Assembly (NCBI GenBank): GCA_014650475.1
Contig: BMVA01000022.1
Coordinates: 1 to 64,000, forward strand
Source: Streptomyces albogriseolus
Lineage (GTDB): Bacteria; Actinomycetota; Actinomycetes; Streptomycetales; Streptomycetaceae
Direction of reading: 5' to 3'
Length of the DNA stretch: 64,000 nucleotides
Notes under the pieces: generated by a model
Seen by the model: the letters and a program-made list of their open reading frames with translations, nothing else
Told to the model about the DNA's origin: nothing
Databases searched by the model: none
Program-made: the position numbers and the translations under genes
Part shown: in pieces, positions 29,023-37,665 of the stretch
Numbering within the stretch: the stretch's first letter is position 1
Layout: each line of letters begins with the position of its first letter

Positions 29023-30792
29023 GTGGACGCGCAAGGCCGTGGGCGGGGAGAGAACATCGATCCCGCAGACCAGTGGGTACTCAATCCGACCACCGGCGAA
29101 TACGAACTGCGACTGAGCCCTTCCGCACCGCAGTCACCCATTCCGGCCCCGCGCGGGCCGCGGAACCCGGGTGCGGGAAATACGCGCGGCCGGTCGGCGT
29201 CGCCCGACCAGGCGCCCGAGCGCCCCGGCCGCGCCTCCCCCGGGCGTGAGACGCCCGGGCGGGACGTGCCGCCGCAGCGCCGGCGCCGGGGTGCGCAGGA
29301 GGAGGAGTCTCCGGCGGGCCGCCGCGGGCGCCGGCCGGCGAAGAAGAACCAGAAGGCCAGGAAGGTGCTGCTGTGGGGCAGCGGCACCGTGGCCTTCCTG
29401 GTGCTCGCCGCGGGTGTCGGCGGCTATCTGTACCTGGAGCACCTGAACGACAACATCACGTCCGTGTCGGACGACGGCGCGAGCACCGGTGGCTTCAAGA
29501 AGGACCAGGCCATCAACATCCTGCTGATCGGCACCGACAAGCGCACCGGCGCGGGCAACGAGGGCTACGGCGACAAGGGCAGCGCGGGTCACGCCGACAC
29601 CACGATCCTGCTGCACGTGTCGAAGGACCGCTCCAACGCGACCGCGCTGAGCATCCCGCGCGACCTCATAGTCGACATCCCGGACTGCCCGACCCAGCAG
29701 GAGGACGGCAGCGAGAAGGTCATCCCCGGCTCCGTCGGCGCCCGCTTCAACACCAGCCTCGGGCAGGGCGGCCGTACGCCCAGCTGCACCATGCGGACCG
29801 TGACCGAGCTGACCGGCATCAAGCCGGACAACTTCATGGTGGCGGACTTCAACGCGGTGAAGACGCTGACCACGGCGGTCGGCGGCGTCGAGGTGTGCCT
29901 GGGCAAGGACATCAACGACCCGGACTCGCACCTGAACCTGCCCAAGGGCACGCACAGGATCGAGGGCGAGGAGGCGCTGGCGTTCGTGCGCACCCGTCAC
30001 TCGGTGGGCCTGGGCGGCGACCTGAGCCGGATCGAGCTGCAGCAGCAGTTCCTCAGCTCGCTGATGCGTGAGCTGAAGTCGAACGACACGCTCACCAGCC
30101 CGTCCAAGATGATCAAGCTCGCCGAGGCGGGCACCAAGGCGCTCACCGTCGACTCCCAGCTCAACAGCATCAACAAGCTCAAGGACCTCGGTCTGGAGCT
30201 GGGCAAACTGAACGTCAAGAACCTGACGTTCACGACGATCCCGGTGATCGACAACCCCGCGGAGAAGGTCAAGGCGACCGTCGTGCTCGACGAGTCCAAG
30301 GCGCCGCAGGTCTTCGACCTCATCCGGAACGACGTGTCGTTCACCGAGGTCAAGCAGAAGCAGAAGAAGGAGAAGGCCGCCGTCGCCGCCCGTCTGAAGG
30401 GCGAGAAGGCCCCGGCGTCCGAGGTGCGGGTGCGCATCCTCAACGGCGGCGCGCCCCCCGGAAGCGCCCAGTCGACCCTGAGCTGGCTCCAGGTCGACGA
30501 GGGCGTCAGCAAGTCGGAGAACGCGGGCAACGCGCCCGCGGAGCTGGCGAAGACCACCCTCGAGTACGCCCCCGACCAGGCGGACCAGGCGCGCCGGCTG
30601 GCCGACATCATGGGCCTGTCCGCGTCGGCGCTGAAGCCGGGCGAGAGTGTCACCAACTCACAGGGTGTGCCCGCGATGACGCTGACCCTCGGCAAGGACT
30701 TCAAGGGCGCGGGCGTCTCGCTCACGCCTCCGGACAAGGCGCCGGACGACATCAAGAAGTCCACGGCGGACAAGGTCGTGTGCGCCGAATAG
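29023..30792 (+). CDS. LCP protein 2 (with LytR_C domain)
   Basis: 589 residues, the longest LCP here. A 110-residue Arg/Pro/Gly-rich cytoplasmic tail precedes the membrane helix (about 117-136). The LCP core (about 160-420) has NILLIGTDKRTG, SIPRDLIVDIPDC and FVRTRHSVGLGGDLSRIELQQ. Residues 465-545 form a LytR_C domain (EVRVRILNGG...). The GTG at 29023 follows GGAGG at long spacing. Probable role: attachment of a glycopolymer to peptidoglycan. A strong hairpin follows the stop. Confidence 0.92.
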   Translation: MDAQGRGRGENIDPADQWVLNPTTGEYELRLSPSAPQSPIPAPRGPRNPGAGNTRGRSASPDQAPERPGRASPGRETPGRDVPPQRRRRGAQEEESPAGRRGRRPAKKNQKARKVLLWGSGTVAFLVLAAGVGGYLYLEHLNDNITSVSDDGASTGGFKKDQAINILLIGTDKRTGAGNEGYGDKGSAGHADTTILLHVSKDRSNATALSIPRDLIVDIPDCPTQQEDGSEKVIPGSVGARFNTSLGQGGRTPSCTMRTVTELTGIKPDNFMVADFNAVKTLTTAVGGVEVCLGKDINDPDSHLNLPKGTHRIEGEEALAFVRTRHSVGLGGDLSRIELQQQFLSSLMRELKSNDTLTSPSKMIKLAEAGTKALTVDSQLNSINKLKDLGLELGKLNVKNLTFTTIPVIDNPAEKVKATVVLDESKAPQVFDLIRNDVSFTEVKQKQKKEKAAVAARLKGEKAPASEVRVRILNGGAPPGSAQSTLSWLQVDEGVSKSENAGNAPAELAKTTLEYAPDQADQARRLADIMGLSASALKPGESVTNSQGVPAMTLTLGKDFKGAGVSLTPPDKAPDDIKKSTADKVVCAE

Positions 30793-30798
30793 GCACCT

Positions 30799-30841
30799 GA
30801 CGGGCCCGTCTCGCGTCCTACGGGGCGCAGACGGGCCCGTC
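30799..30841 (+). terminator. hairpin terminator after LCP 2
   Basis: GACGGGCCCGTCT and AGACGGGCCCGTC form a perfect 13-bp stem (30799-30811 with 30829-30841) just after the LCP 2 stop. A degenerate copy of the same sequence follows the next LCP gene. Confidence 0.62.
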
Positions 30842-30871
30842 CATGTCCAGGGGTGGGAGAGACACCGCACG

Positions 30872-32530
30872 ATGACGCGAAGTGACGTGTACGAGGAGGG
30901 GGCGGCGCAGGACAGCGCCCCGCGCCGGTCCGGCCCGTCCGACGAGGGCCGTCCCGAGGGACCGCCCGCCCCCGAGGGCGACGGCGGCGGAAGACCGCGC
31001 GGCGGACGGACGCGGCGCGCCCTGCGCTGGTCGGCGACGACCCTGGCCGTGCTGATACTCGGCACGGCGGGCGCCGGTTACCTGTACTACGACCACCTCA
31101 ACGACAACCTGGTGAAGGGCGAGCGCAGCAGCGGCGACTCCAAGGCGGAGCGGTCCACGCCGAACGCGGCCGGGCAGACGCCCCTCAACATCCTGCTGAT
31201 CGGCTCCGACAGCCGCGCCTCCGACGCCAACGTCGCCCTCGGCGGCGGCAAGGCCAACCGCGGCAACCCGCCGCTGGGCGACGTGCAGATGCTGATCCAC
31301 CTGGCCGCCGACCGGAAGAGCGCGGCCGTGGTGAGCATCCCGCGCGACACCCGCGTGGACATCCCCCGGTGCACCGACCCGGAGACCGGGACGACGTACC
31401 CGGCGACCAACGACATCATCAACACCTCGCTGGGGCGCGGCGGTCCGGGCTGCACGCTCGCCACCTGGGAGAACCTCACCGGTGTCTACGTCGACCACTG
31501 GATGACCATCGACTTCGCGGGCGTGGTGCGGATGGCCGACGCGGTCGGCGGCGTCGAGGTCTGCGTCCGGCAGAACGTGTGGGACCGGCCGCTGCCCGGC
31601 GTGCCCGGCGGCTCGGGCCTGAAGCTGCGGGCGGGGAAGACCAAGGTGCAGGGCGTGCAGGCCCTGCAGTGGCTGCGCACCCGGCACGCGTGGGGCAGTG
31701 ACGTCCTGCGCACCCGGGCGCAGCGGATGTACATGAACTCGATGATCCGCACCCTGCGCGGGCAGAACGTCTTCACCGACACCGGCCGGCTCACCGATCT
31801 CGCGGAGGCGGCCACCAAGTCGCTCCAGGTCTCCGAGGAGATCGGGTCGGTGAAGAAGCTGTACGACCTGGCGATGCAGTTGAGGACGGTGCCGCCGGAC
31901 CGGATCACCATGACGACCCTGCCGACCGTCCCGGACCCGCAGAACGCCAACCACCTGCTGCCCGCCGGGAACGACGCGGAGCAGGTCTGGGCGCTGCTCC
32001 GCGACGACGTGCCGTTCGACGACAAGGGCGGCAAGGGCGGCAAGGGCGCGAAGAGCGGTGCGGGCGGGAGCGGGAAGGCGTCCCGCGAGGAGCGCACCGC
32101 GGACCCGTCCGCCCCCGACGACGAGATCGGCGTGCTGGTGCGGAACGCCACCCGGTCCGCGACCGAGGGCCCGGTCTCCGGCCGGGCGAGCGCGATCGCC
32201 GGGGAGCTGGCCGCGCAGGGCTTCACCCGCGCCGCACCGGACACCTCCGCCGCCGGCGCCGAGGAGCGCACCGTGGTGCGCTACCCGGCCGACGACCTCA
32301 AGGGGGACGCCCAGCGGGTCGCCAAGTCCCTTGGCATCCCCGTGAGTTCGGTCCGCCGGTCGGCCGACGTCTCCGGCGTCACCGTGGTGGTCGGCGCGGA
32401 CTGGCGGGAGGGCGGGACGTACCCGGAGCCGGAGCCGCCCAAGGCGGGCGACCTGCCGGACGACGCCGACGCCCTCAGCGCGGCGGAGAAGGGCGCCTGC
32501 ATGGACGTGTACGCGCCGTACCGCTGGTAG
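30872..32530 (+). CDS. LCP protein 3 (with LytR_C domain)
   Basis: 552 residues. Membrane helix at about 48-68 (SATTLAVLILGTAGAGYLYY). The LCP core has LLIGSDSRASDANVALGG, SIPRDTRVDIPRC and WLRTRHAWGSDVLRTRAQRMY. A Lys/Gly-rich linker (about 390-410) precedes a LytR_C domain (IGVLVRNATRS... VVVGADWREGG). It is closely similar along its whole length to LCP 4, including the short sequences before its start codon, so the two genes look like a tandem duplication. Confidence 0.92.
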   Translation: MTRSDVYEEGAAQDSAPRRSGPSDEGRPEGPPAPEGDGGGRPRGGRTRRALRWSATTLAVLILGTAGAGYLYYDHLNDNLVKGERSSGDSKAERSTPNAAGQTPLNILLIGSDSRASDANVALGGGKANRGNPPLGDVQMLIHLAADRKSAAVVSIPRDTRVDIPRCTDPETGTTYPATNDIINTSLGRGGPGCTLATWENLTGVYVDHWMTIDFAGVVRMADAVGGVEVCVRQNVWDRPLPGVPGGSGLKLRAGKTKVQGVQALQWLRTRHAWGSDVLRTRAQRMYMNSMIRTLRGQNVFTDTGRLTDLAEAATKSLQVSEEIGSVKKLYDLAMQLRTVPPDRITMTTLPTVPDPQNANHLLPAGNDAEQVWALLRDDVPFDDKGGKGGKGAKSGAGGSGKASREERTADPSAPDDEIGVLVRNATRSATEGPVSGRASAIAGELAAQGFTRAAPDTSAAGAEERTVVRYPADDLKGDAQRVAKSLGIPVSSVRRSADVSGVTVVVGADWREGGTYPEPEPPKAGDLPDDADALSAAEKGACMDVYAPYRW

Positions 32531-32672
32531 CGCCCGCGGGGCCGCCGCCACCCCTTGGGGAAATCGAGGGAAAACCCGGGGCAACTGACGGGCCCGTCGT
32601 GCGTCTAACAGGACGCAGGGCGGGGCCTGCGAGCCGGAGCGAGGTGTTTCCAGGGGTGGGAAGGACGGGGCA

Positions 32673-34247
32673 GTGACACAGAACGCCACGCGGGAGACGG
32701 CCCGCGACGAGGAGCTCGCGCCGGCTCCCGACGACGCCCCGCCCGCCGACGGCGCGGTCCCGCGTCCGCGGCGCTTCCGCCGGATCCTCACCTGGTCGGC
32801 CGCGGTGCTCGCGCTGCTCGTCCTCGCGGCCGGCGGCGCGGGGTTCCTGTACTACCGGCAGCTCAACGACAACATCAAGAAGGACCCGCTGAACCTCGGC
32901 GACAGCAAGGTCGCCGAGCCGACGCCCAACGCGGCGGGCCAGACCCCGCTGAACATCCTGCTGATCGGCAGCGACGCGCGGGACAGCGAGGAGAACCAGA
33001 AACTCGGCGGCGCCCGCGAGACGTTCGGCTCGACGCCGCTGGCGGACGTGCAGATGCTGGTGCACCTGTCCGCGGACCGCAGCAACATGTCGGTGATCAG
33101 CATGCCGCGCGACACCCTGCTGCACATCCCCAAGTGCACCGACCCGGACGACGGCACGGTGTACCCGGCGAGCGAGGGCCGGGTGATGGCCAACCAGAGC
33201 CTCGGGCACGGCGGTCCGGGCTGCACGGTGGCCACCTGGCAGGAGCTGACCGGCATCCACATCGACCACTTCGTCATGGTGGACTTCGCGGGCGTGGTGG
33301 CCATGGCGGACGCGGTCGGCGGCGTCCCCGTCTGCGTCGACGCCAACATCCACTCGCGCGACGGCCAGGGGCACGGCTCCGGGCTGAAGCTGCCGAAGGG
33401 CACCCACCCGGTCAAGGGCGAGCAGGCCCTGCAGTGGCTGCGCACCCGGTACGGCTTCGAGGACGGCAGCGACCTCGCGCGGGCCAAGGCGCAGCACATG
33501 TACATGAACTCGCTGGCCCGGCAGTTGCGGGAGAACGCCACGCTGAGCAGCCCCAACAACCTGCGCCGGCTGGCCGAGGAGGCCACCCGGGCGCTCACCG
33601 TCGACCCCGGCCTCGACACGGTGAAGAAGCTGTACGACCTGAGCACCGAGCTGCGGAAGGTGAAGCCGGAGCGCATCACCATGACCACGATGCCCAACCG
33701 GTACGTGGGCGCCCGCGTGGAGCCCACCGAGGACGCCGAGAAGCTGTTCCGGCTGGTGCGCGAGGACATCGCCCTGGACGGCAAGGACGCCAAGCCGAAG
33801 CCTGCCGTGGAGAGGCCGCCCGCCGACCCGGCCGCGGACGACGCCGCCATCGCCGTGCAGGTCCGCAACGGCACCCGCACCGACACCCTCGCGCCCGCCC
33901 AGGGCCGGGCCTCCGCGATCACCGGGGAACTGCGGGAGAAGGGCTTCACCAGCGCCACCGCCGACACCGACGGCGCGTACACCGAGGAGCGGACCGTGGT
34001 GCGCTACCCGAGCGCCGACCTGGAGGGCGACGCCCGCCGTGTCGCCGCGGTCCTCGGCATCCCGGCGGACGCGGTGAAGCGCTCCACGGACGTGTCCGGC
34101 GTGACGCTCGTCGTGGGCGCGGACTGGCGCGAGGGCACGCGGTACGAGGCGCCCGAGGAGGACGACACCACGCCCGAGTCGGCGCAGGCCCTCAACGGCG
34201 CGGACGACAAGGCCTGCATGCATGTGAGCCCCGCCTTCACCTGGTGA
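32673..34247 (+). CDS. LCP protein 4 (with LytR_C domain)
   Basis: 524 residues and the nearest paralogue of LCP 3. One membrane helix near 42-62, LCP core with LLIGSDARDSEENQKLGG, SMPRDTLLHIPKC and WLRTRYGFEDGSDLARAKAQ, and a C-terminal LytR_C domain (IAVQVRNGTRTDTL... LVVGADWREGT). GTG start at 32673. The catalytic arginines of the family are retained, so it should be active. A bidirectional terminator separates it from the convergent glycosyltransferase. Confidence 0.92.
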   Translation: MTQNATRETARDEELAPAPDDAPPADGAVPRPRRFRRILTWSAAVLALLVLAAGGAGFLYYRQLNDNIKKDPLNLGDSKVAEPTPNAAGQTPLNILLIGSDARDSEENQKLGGARETFGSTPLADVQMLVHLSADRSNMSVISMPRDTLLHIPKCTDPDDGTVYPASEGRVMANQSLGHGGPGCTVATWQELTGIHIDHFVMVDFAGVVAMADAVGGVPVCVDANIHSRDGQGHGSGLKLPKGTHPVKGEQALQWLRTRYGFEDGSDLARAKAQHMYMNSLARQLRENATLSSPNNLRRLAEEATRALTVDPGLDTVKKLYDLSTELRKVKPERITMTTMPNRYVGARVEPTEDAEKLFRLVREDIALDGKDAKPKPAVERPPADPAADDAAIAVQVRNGTRTDTLAPAQGRASAITGELREKGFTSATADTDGAYTEERTVVRYPSADLEGDARRVAAVLGIPADAVKRSTDVSGVTLVVGADWREGTRYEAPEEDDTTPESAQALNGADDKACMHVSPAFTW

Positions 34248-34252
34248 GGCGC

Positions 34253-34285
34253 GAAGGCCCCTGCCCGGTGCGGGAAGGGGCCTTC
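34253..34285. terminator. bidirectional terminator between LCP 4 and GT2
   Basis: GAAGGCCCCT / AGGGGCCTTC, 10-bp stem (34253-34262 with 34276-34285) with a GC-rich 13-base loop, between two convergent genes. Confidence 0.65.
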
Positions 34286-34314
34286 GGACGTCGGGGTGAC
34301 GGGCGGACGGGGCG

Positions 34315-35355
34315 TCAGGCCGCCTTGGCGTCCTCCGCCTGGACGGCGGGCCGCCGGGAGGCGATGACCTTCTTCGCCAGGGAGCGCGGGCTGGTCAGGA
34401 AGCCCCAGCCCCACGACATGTGCATGGTGGCGAGGGCCACCGGGATCTGCAGCCGCGCCTTCAGCGGGAGGCCCTTGCCGGCGGGTATCGAGCCCGCGAC
34501 GATCGCCGCGAGATAGCCGCCGGGGATCACGAATCCCCACGGCGTGAGCGCCGCGCCCGCCACGAGGCCGGCCGCGATCGCGCACACCGCGGTCGGCGGC
34601 GCGAGGTAGCGCAGGTTGATGGAGCCGGAGTGGTAGCGGGCCACCACGTGGCGCCAGCGGCCGTAGTCCTTGTACTGCTTGGCGAGCGCCCGTACGGACG
34701 GGCGGGGCCGGTACGACACCCGCAGCTCGGGCGAGAACCAGATCAGCCCGCCCGCTTCACGGATACGGAAGTTCAGCTCCCAGTCCTGGGCGCGGATGAA
34801 CTCCACGTTGTAGCCGCCCTGCCGCTCCAGCGCCTCACGCCGGAACACGCCCAGGTACACGGTCTCGGCGGGGCCCGCCTCGCCGCCGGTGTGGAAGGCG
34901 GCGTTGCCCACGCCGATCTTCGAGGTCATCGCGGCGGCGACGGCGCGCTCCCAGTCGTTCTCGCCCTCGGCGTGCATGATGCCGCCGACGTTCTGCGCGC
35001 CGGTCTCCTCCAGGAGGCGTACGGCGGTGGCGATGTAGTTCGGGGAGAGCATCCCGTGGCCGTCGACGCGGACCACGATCGGATGGCGCGAGGCCTTGAT
35101 CGCCGCGTTGAGGGCGGCCGGGGTGCGGCCCGTCGGGTTGGGCACGGTGTGCACCCGCGGGTCCTCGGCGACGAGTTCGGCGGCGATCTCGTCCGTGCGG
35201 TCCGTGGACGGACCGAGGGCGATCACGACCTCCATCTCGCCGGCGTACTCCTGGGCGAGGATCGCGCGGACCGCGCCGCGCAGATGCCGCTCCTCGTTGA
35301 GGACGGGCATGATCACGGAAACGGCCGGGGGCCGCACGTCGGGATTGGCGTTCAT
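34315..35355 (-). CDS. GT2 family glycosyltransferase
   Basis: 346 residues. GT-A fold: N-terminal VSVIMPVLNEERHLRGAV, the nucleotide-sugar Asp in VVRVDGHGMLSPNYI, and the RAQDWELNFRIREAGG motif in place of the usual ED. Two C-terminal helices (about 265-310) probably tie it to the membrane. It resembles succinoglycan-type (ExoA-like) transferases and sits among LCP genes, so a sugar-transfer step to a lipid-linked wall glycopolymer is likely. Donor and acceptor cannot be read from the sequence. ATG at 35355 behind GAGG, with a TAACGT box 9 bases upstream of the start. Confidence 0.88.
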   Translation of the reverse strand: MNANPDVRPPAVSVIMPVLNEERHLRGAVRAILAQEYAGEMEVVIALGPSTDRTDEIAAELVAEDPRVHTVPNPTGRTPAALNAAIKASRHPIVVRVDGHGMLSPNYIATAVRLLEETGAQNVGGIMHAEGENDWERAVAAAMTSKIGVGNAAFHTGGEAGPAETVYLGVFRREALERQGGYNVEFIRAQDWELNFRIREAGGLIWFSPELRVSYRPRPSVRALAKQYKDYGRWRHVVARYHSGSINLRYLAPPTAVCAIAAGLVAGAALTPWGFVIPGGYLAAIVAGSIPAGKGLPLKARLQIPVALATMHMSWGWGFLTSPRSLAKKVIASRRPAVQAEDAKAA

Positions 35356-35484
35356 AGGGGCCTCACGTTACCGCGAACGGGGGACACGGTTGCGCGTGCC
35401 GGGGTGCTGTGCGGAGGGCCGCAGATCGTATCGGCCTACGGTGCTCACGATTCCACGCTCGGCCGTCGTCCGGAGGTGCCCCCC

Positions 35485-36960
35485 TTGCCCACGCCGCCGC
35501 GCTCCCCCCGGCCCCGAAACCCCGACCGGCGCCCGGCGCGGCCGCCACGGCCGGCCCCGCGCCCGCCGGCGCCCCCGCGCCGCCGGCCGCGGTGGGTCAT
35601 GCGCACGGTCACCGCGCTGTCGGTCGTGGTGCTCGCCTCCGCCGGGATCGGGCACGCGGTGCTCAGCGGGCTCGACGACGACATCGCACGGGTCGACCCG
35701 TTCCGCGACATGAAGAACCGGCCCAGGGCCGGGCACGGCATGAACATCCTGCTGGTCGGCACGGACGGGCGGGACAGCATCGGCAGGGCGGAGCGGGAGC
35801 GGTACCGGCTCGGCGGGGCGCCCTGCCACTGCACCGACACGATCATGATCGTGCACATCTCGGAGGACCGGGACCGCGCCAGCGTCGTCAGCCTGCCCCG
35901 CGACTCCTACGCCGAGACGCCCCCGCACACCGACCGGGTCAGCGGGCAGCGGCACAAGAGACACCCGCTGAAGCTGAACGCGGCGTACGCGGAGGGCGGG
36001 CCGCAGCTCACCGTCCGGACGGTGGAGAAGATGACCCGGGTGAAGATCGACCACTACCTGGAGGTCGACTTCGCCAGCTTCATGAAGACGGTCGACGTGG
36101 TCGGGGGCGTGGAGATCTGCACCGACCAGCGGCTGAAGGACAGCCACAGCGGGCTCGACCTGCCCCCGGGCCGGCACACCCTGAAGGGCGGCGAGGCCCT
36201 CCAGTACGTCCGTGCCCGGTACGTCGACGCGGGGTCCGACCTCAGCCGGATGCGACGGCAGCAGCACTTCCTGGCGGCGCTGGTGGAGCGGGCCACCTCG
36301 TCCGGGATCCTGTGGAACCCGATGCGGTTCCGGGACGTCACCCGCGCGGTGCTCGGCTCGGTCCGCGCGGACGAGGGGTTCGGCACGGGCGAGTTGCTCG
36401 ACCTGGGCCGGGCGATGCGGAACTTCTCGCCGTCGTCGTCGGAGTTCACCACCGTGCCCGTGGTGACGCCGGGGCACGTGGTGAAGGGCATCGGCTCCAC
36501 GCTGAAGTGGCACCCGGAGAAGTCCGAGCACATCTTCGACGCGCTGCGCCGCGACGAGCCGCTGTCCACGCGGCCCTCGGCAGGCGCGGCGCTGCGGGTG
36601 CCGGTCGATCCGAAGCAGATCCGGGTGCAGGTCGAGAACGGCACCCGCACGCCCGGTCTCGGCCGGCGCGTGGACGCGGCGCTGGCGGCGACCGGCTTCG
36701 CCACCACCAAGGCGCCCGTCAACGCCGGCCGCCAGGACCACCGGCGCACGGTCGTCGCCTACGACCCCCGCTGGGACCGCTCCGCGAAGTCCCTCGCGGC
36801 GGCCCTCCCCGGCAGCGAACTCCGCCCGGTGAAGGGGCAGGGCCCGACGCTGAAGGTCATCGCGGGCGCCGACTTCGAGAAGGTCCGCAAGGTCCGCCCG
36901 AAGGACCCGGGCCAGGGAGAGTTCGGGATCGTCCGCGGCGACGAGGTCACCTGCACCTGA
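35485..36960 (+). CDS. LCP protein 5 (with LytR_C domain), TTG start
   Basis: 491 residues. I place the start at the TTG at 35485, since GGAGG lies 8 bases upstream and no better ATG/GTG exists before the proline/arginine-rich N-terminus. Membrane helix about 38-58. The LCP core has MNILLVGTDGRDS, SLPRDSYAETPPH and YVRARYVDAGSDLSRMRRQQ. LytR_C domain at about 370-460 (IRVQVENGTRTPG). A short Cys pair (PCHC) lies in the core's second loop, absent from the other five. Divergent from the GT2 gene, whose product may make the polymer it transfers. Confidence 0.88.
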   Translation: MPTPPRSPRPRNPDRRPARPPRPAPRPPAPPRRRPRWVMRTVTALSVVVLASAGIGHAVLSGLDDDIARVDPFRDMKNRPRAGHGMNILLVGTDGRDSIGRAERERYRLGGAPCHCTDTIMIVHISEDRDRASVVSLPRDSYAETPPHTDRVSGQRHKRHPLKLNAAYAEGGPQLTVRTVEKMTRVKIDHYLEVDFASFMKTVDVVGGVEICTDQRLKDSHSGLDLPPGRHTLKGGEALQYVRARYVDAGSDLSRMRRQQHFLAALVERATSSGILWNPMRFRDVTRAVLGSVRADEGFGTGELLDLGRAMRNFSPSSSEFTTVPVVTPGHVVKGIGSTLKWHPEKSEHIFDALRRDEPLSTRPSAGAALRVPVDPKQIRVQVENGTRTPGLGRRVDAALAATGFATTKAPVNAGRQDHRRTVVAYDPRWDRSAKSLAAALPGSELRPVKGQGPTLKVIAGADFEKVRKVRPKDPGQGEFGIVRGDEVTCT

Positions 36961-36988
36961 CCTCCCGCCCGGCGGTCGGCCGGCGGCG

Positions 36989-37546
36989 TCAGTCGTCGAA
37001 GCCTTCTGCCGCGCGCTTCTCGCGGAGTTCCAGGATCGCGCGGCGGCGGGCCAGCCGGTGGGTGCGGCGGATCTGCGCCTCCTGGTAGCGGCGGCGGTCG
37101 CGGTCCGTCTCGGGGAGTACCTGCGGCACCCGCCGCGGCTTGCCGTCGGCGTCGACCGCGGCGAAGACGAGGTACGCGGAGCCGACGTGCGTCGCCGGCG
37201 TGGACTCGTTCCAGCGCTCGGCCAGCACCCGCACCCCGACCTCCATCGAGGTCCGGCCGGTCCAGTTGACCTGGGCCTTGACGTGAACAAGGTCACCCAC
37301 GCGGACCGGCTCGAAGAACGCCATCTCGTCCATGGAGGCCGTCACGGCCGGCCCTCCGGAGTGCCGGCCGGCGACGGCGCCCGCCGCGTCGTCGACCAGT
37401 TTCATGATCACCCCGCCGTGCACGGTGCCCAGAAGATTGGTGTCGTTGTGGGTCATGATGTGGCTGAGGGTGGTGCGGGACGCCGAGACGGGCTTGCCCG
37501 GGATCTCCGGACTGTCCGTCTGCGCGGCAGGGGCCTGGTCTGTCAT
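36989..37546 (-). CDS. acyl-CoA thioesterase (hotdog fold)
   Basis: 185 residues from the ATG at 37546. A single hotdog domain, about 30-150, carries the signature MTHNDTNLLGTVHGGVIMKLVDDAAG, as in YciA/BACH-type acyl-CoA hydrolases, which release CoA from medium- to long-chain acyl-CoAs. The Arg-rich C-terminus (about 155-180) is a helix of unknown use. It is convergent with LCP 5 and divergent from LCP 6, so its presence in the LCP array may be incidental. Confidence 0.88.
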   Translation of the reverse strand: MTDQAPAAQTDSPEIPGKPVSASRTTLSHIMTHNDTNLLGTVHGGVIMKLVDDAAGAVAGRHSGGPAVTASMDEMAFFEPVRVGDLVHVKAQVNWTGRTSMEVGVRVLAERWNESTPATHVGSAYLVFAAVDADGKPRRVPQVLPETDRDRRRYQEAQIRRTHRLARRRAILELREKRAAEGFDD

Positions 37547-37665
37547 GGCCTCCACCTTATGCCGAGGTGAGAAGCGGTTGTTTTGTGTCAGCTTCGCAAC
37601 AGCGCCGCCCTGATTTTCCGACGACCCTTGTACCGCCGGCCCTGCGGACCTGCACACTGTCTGCC

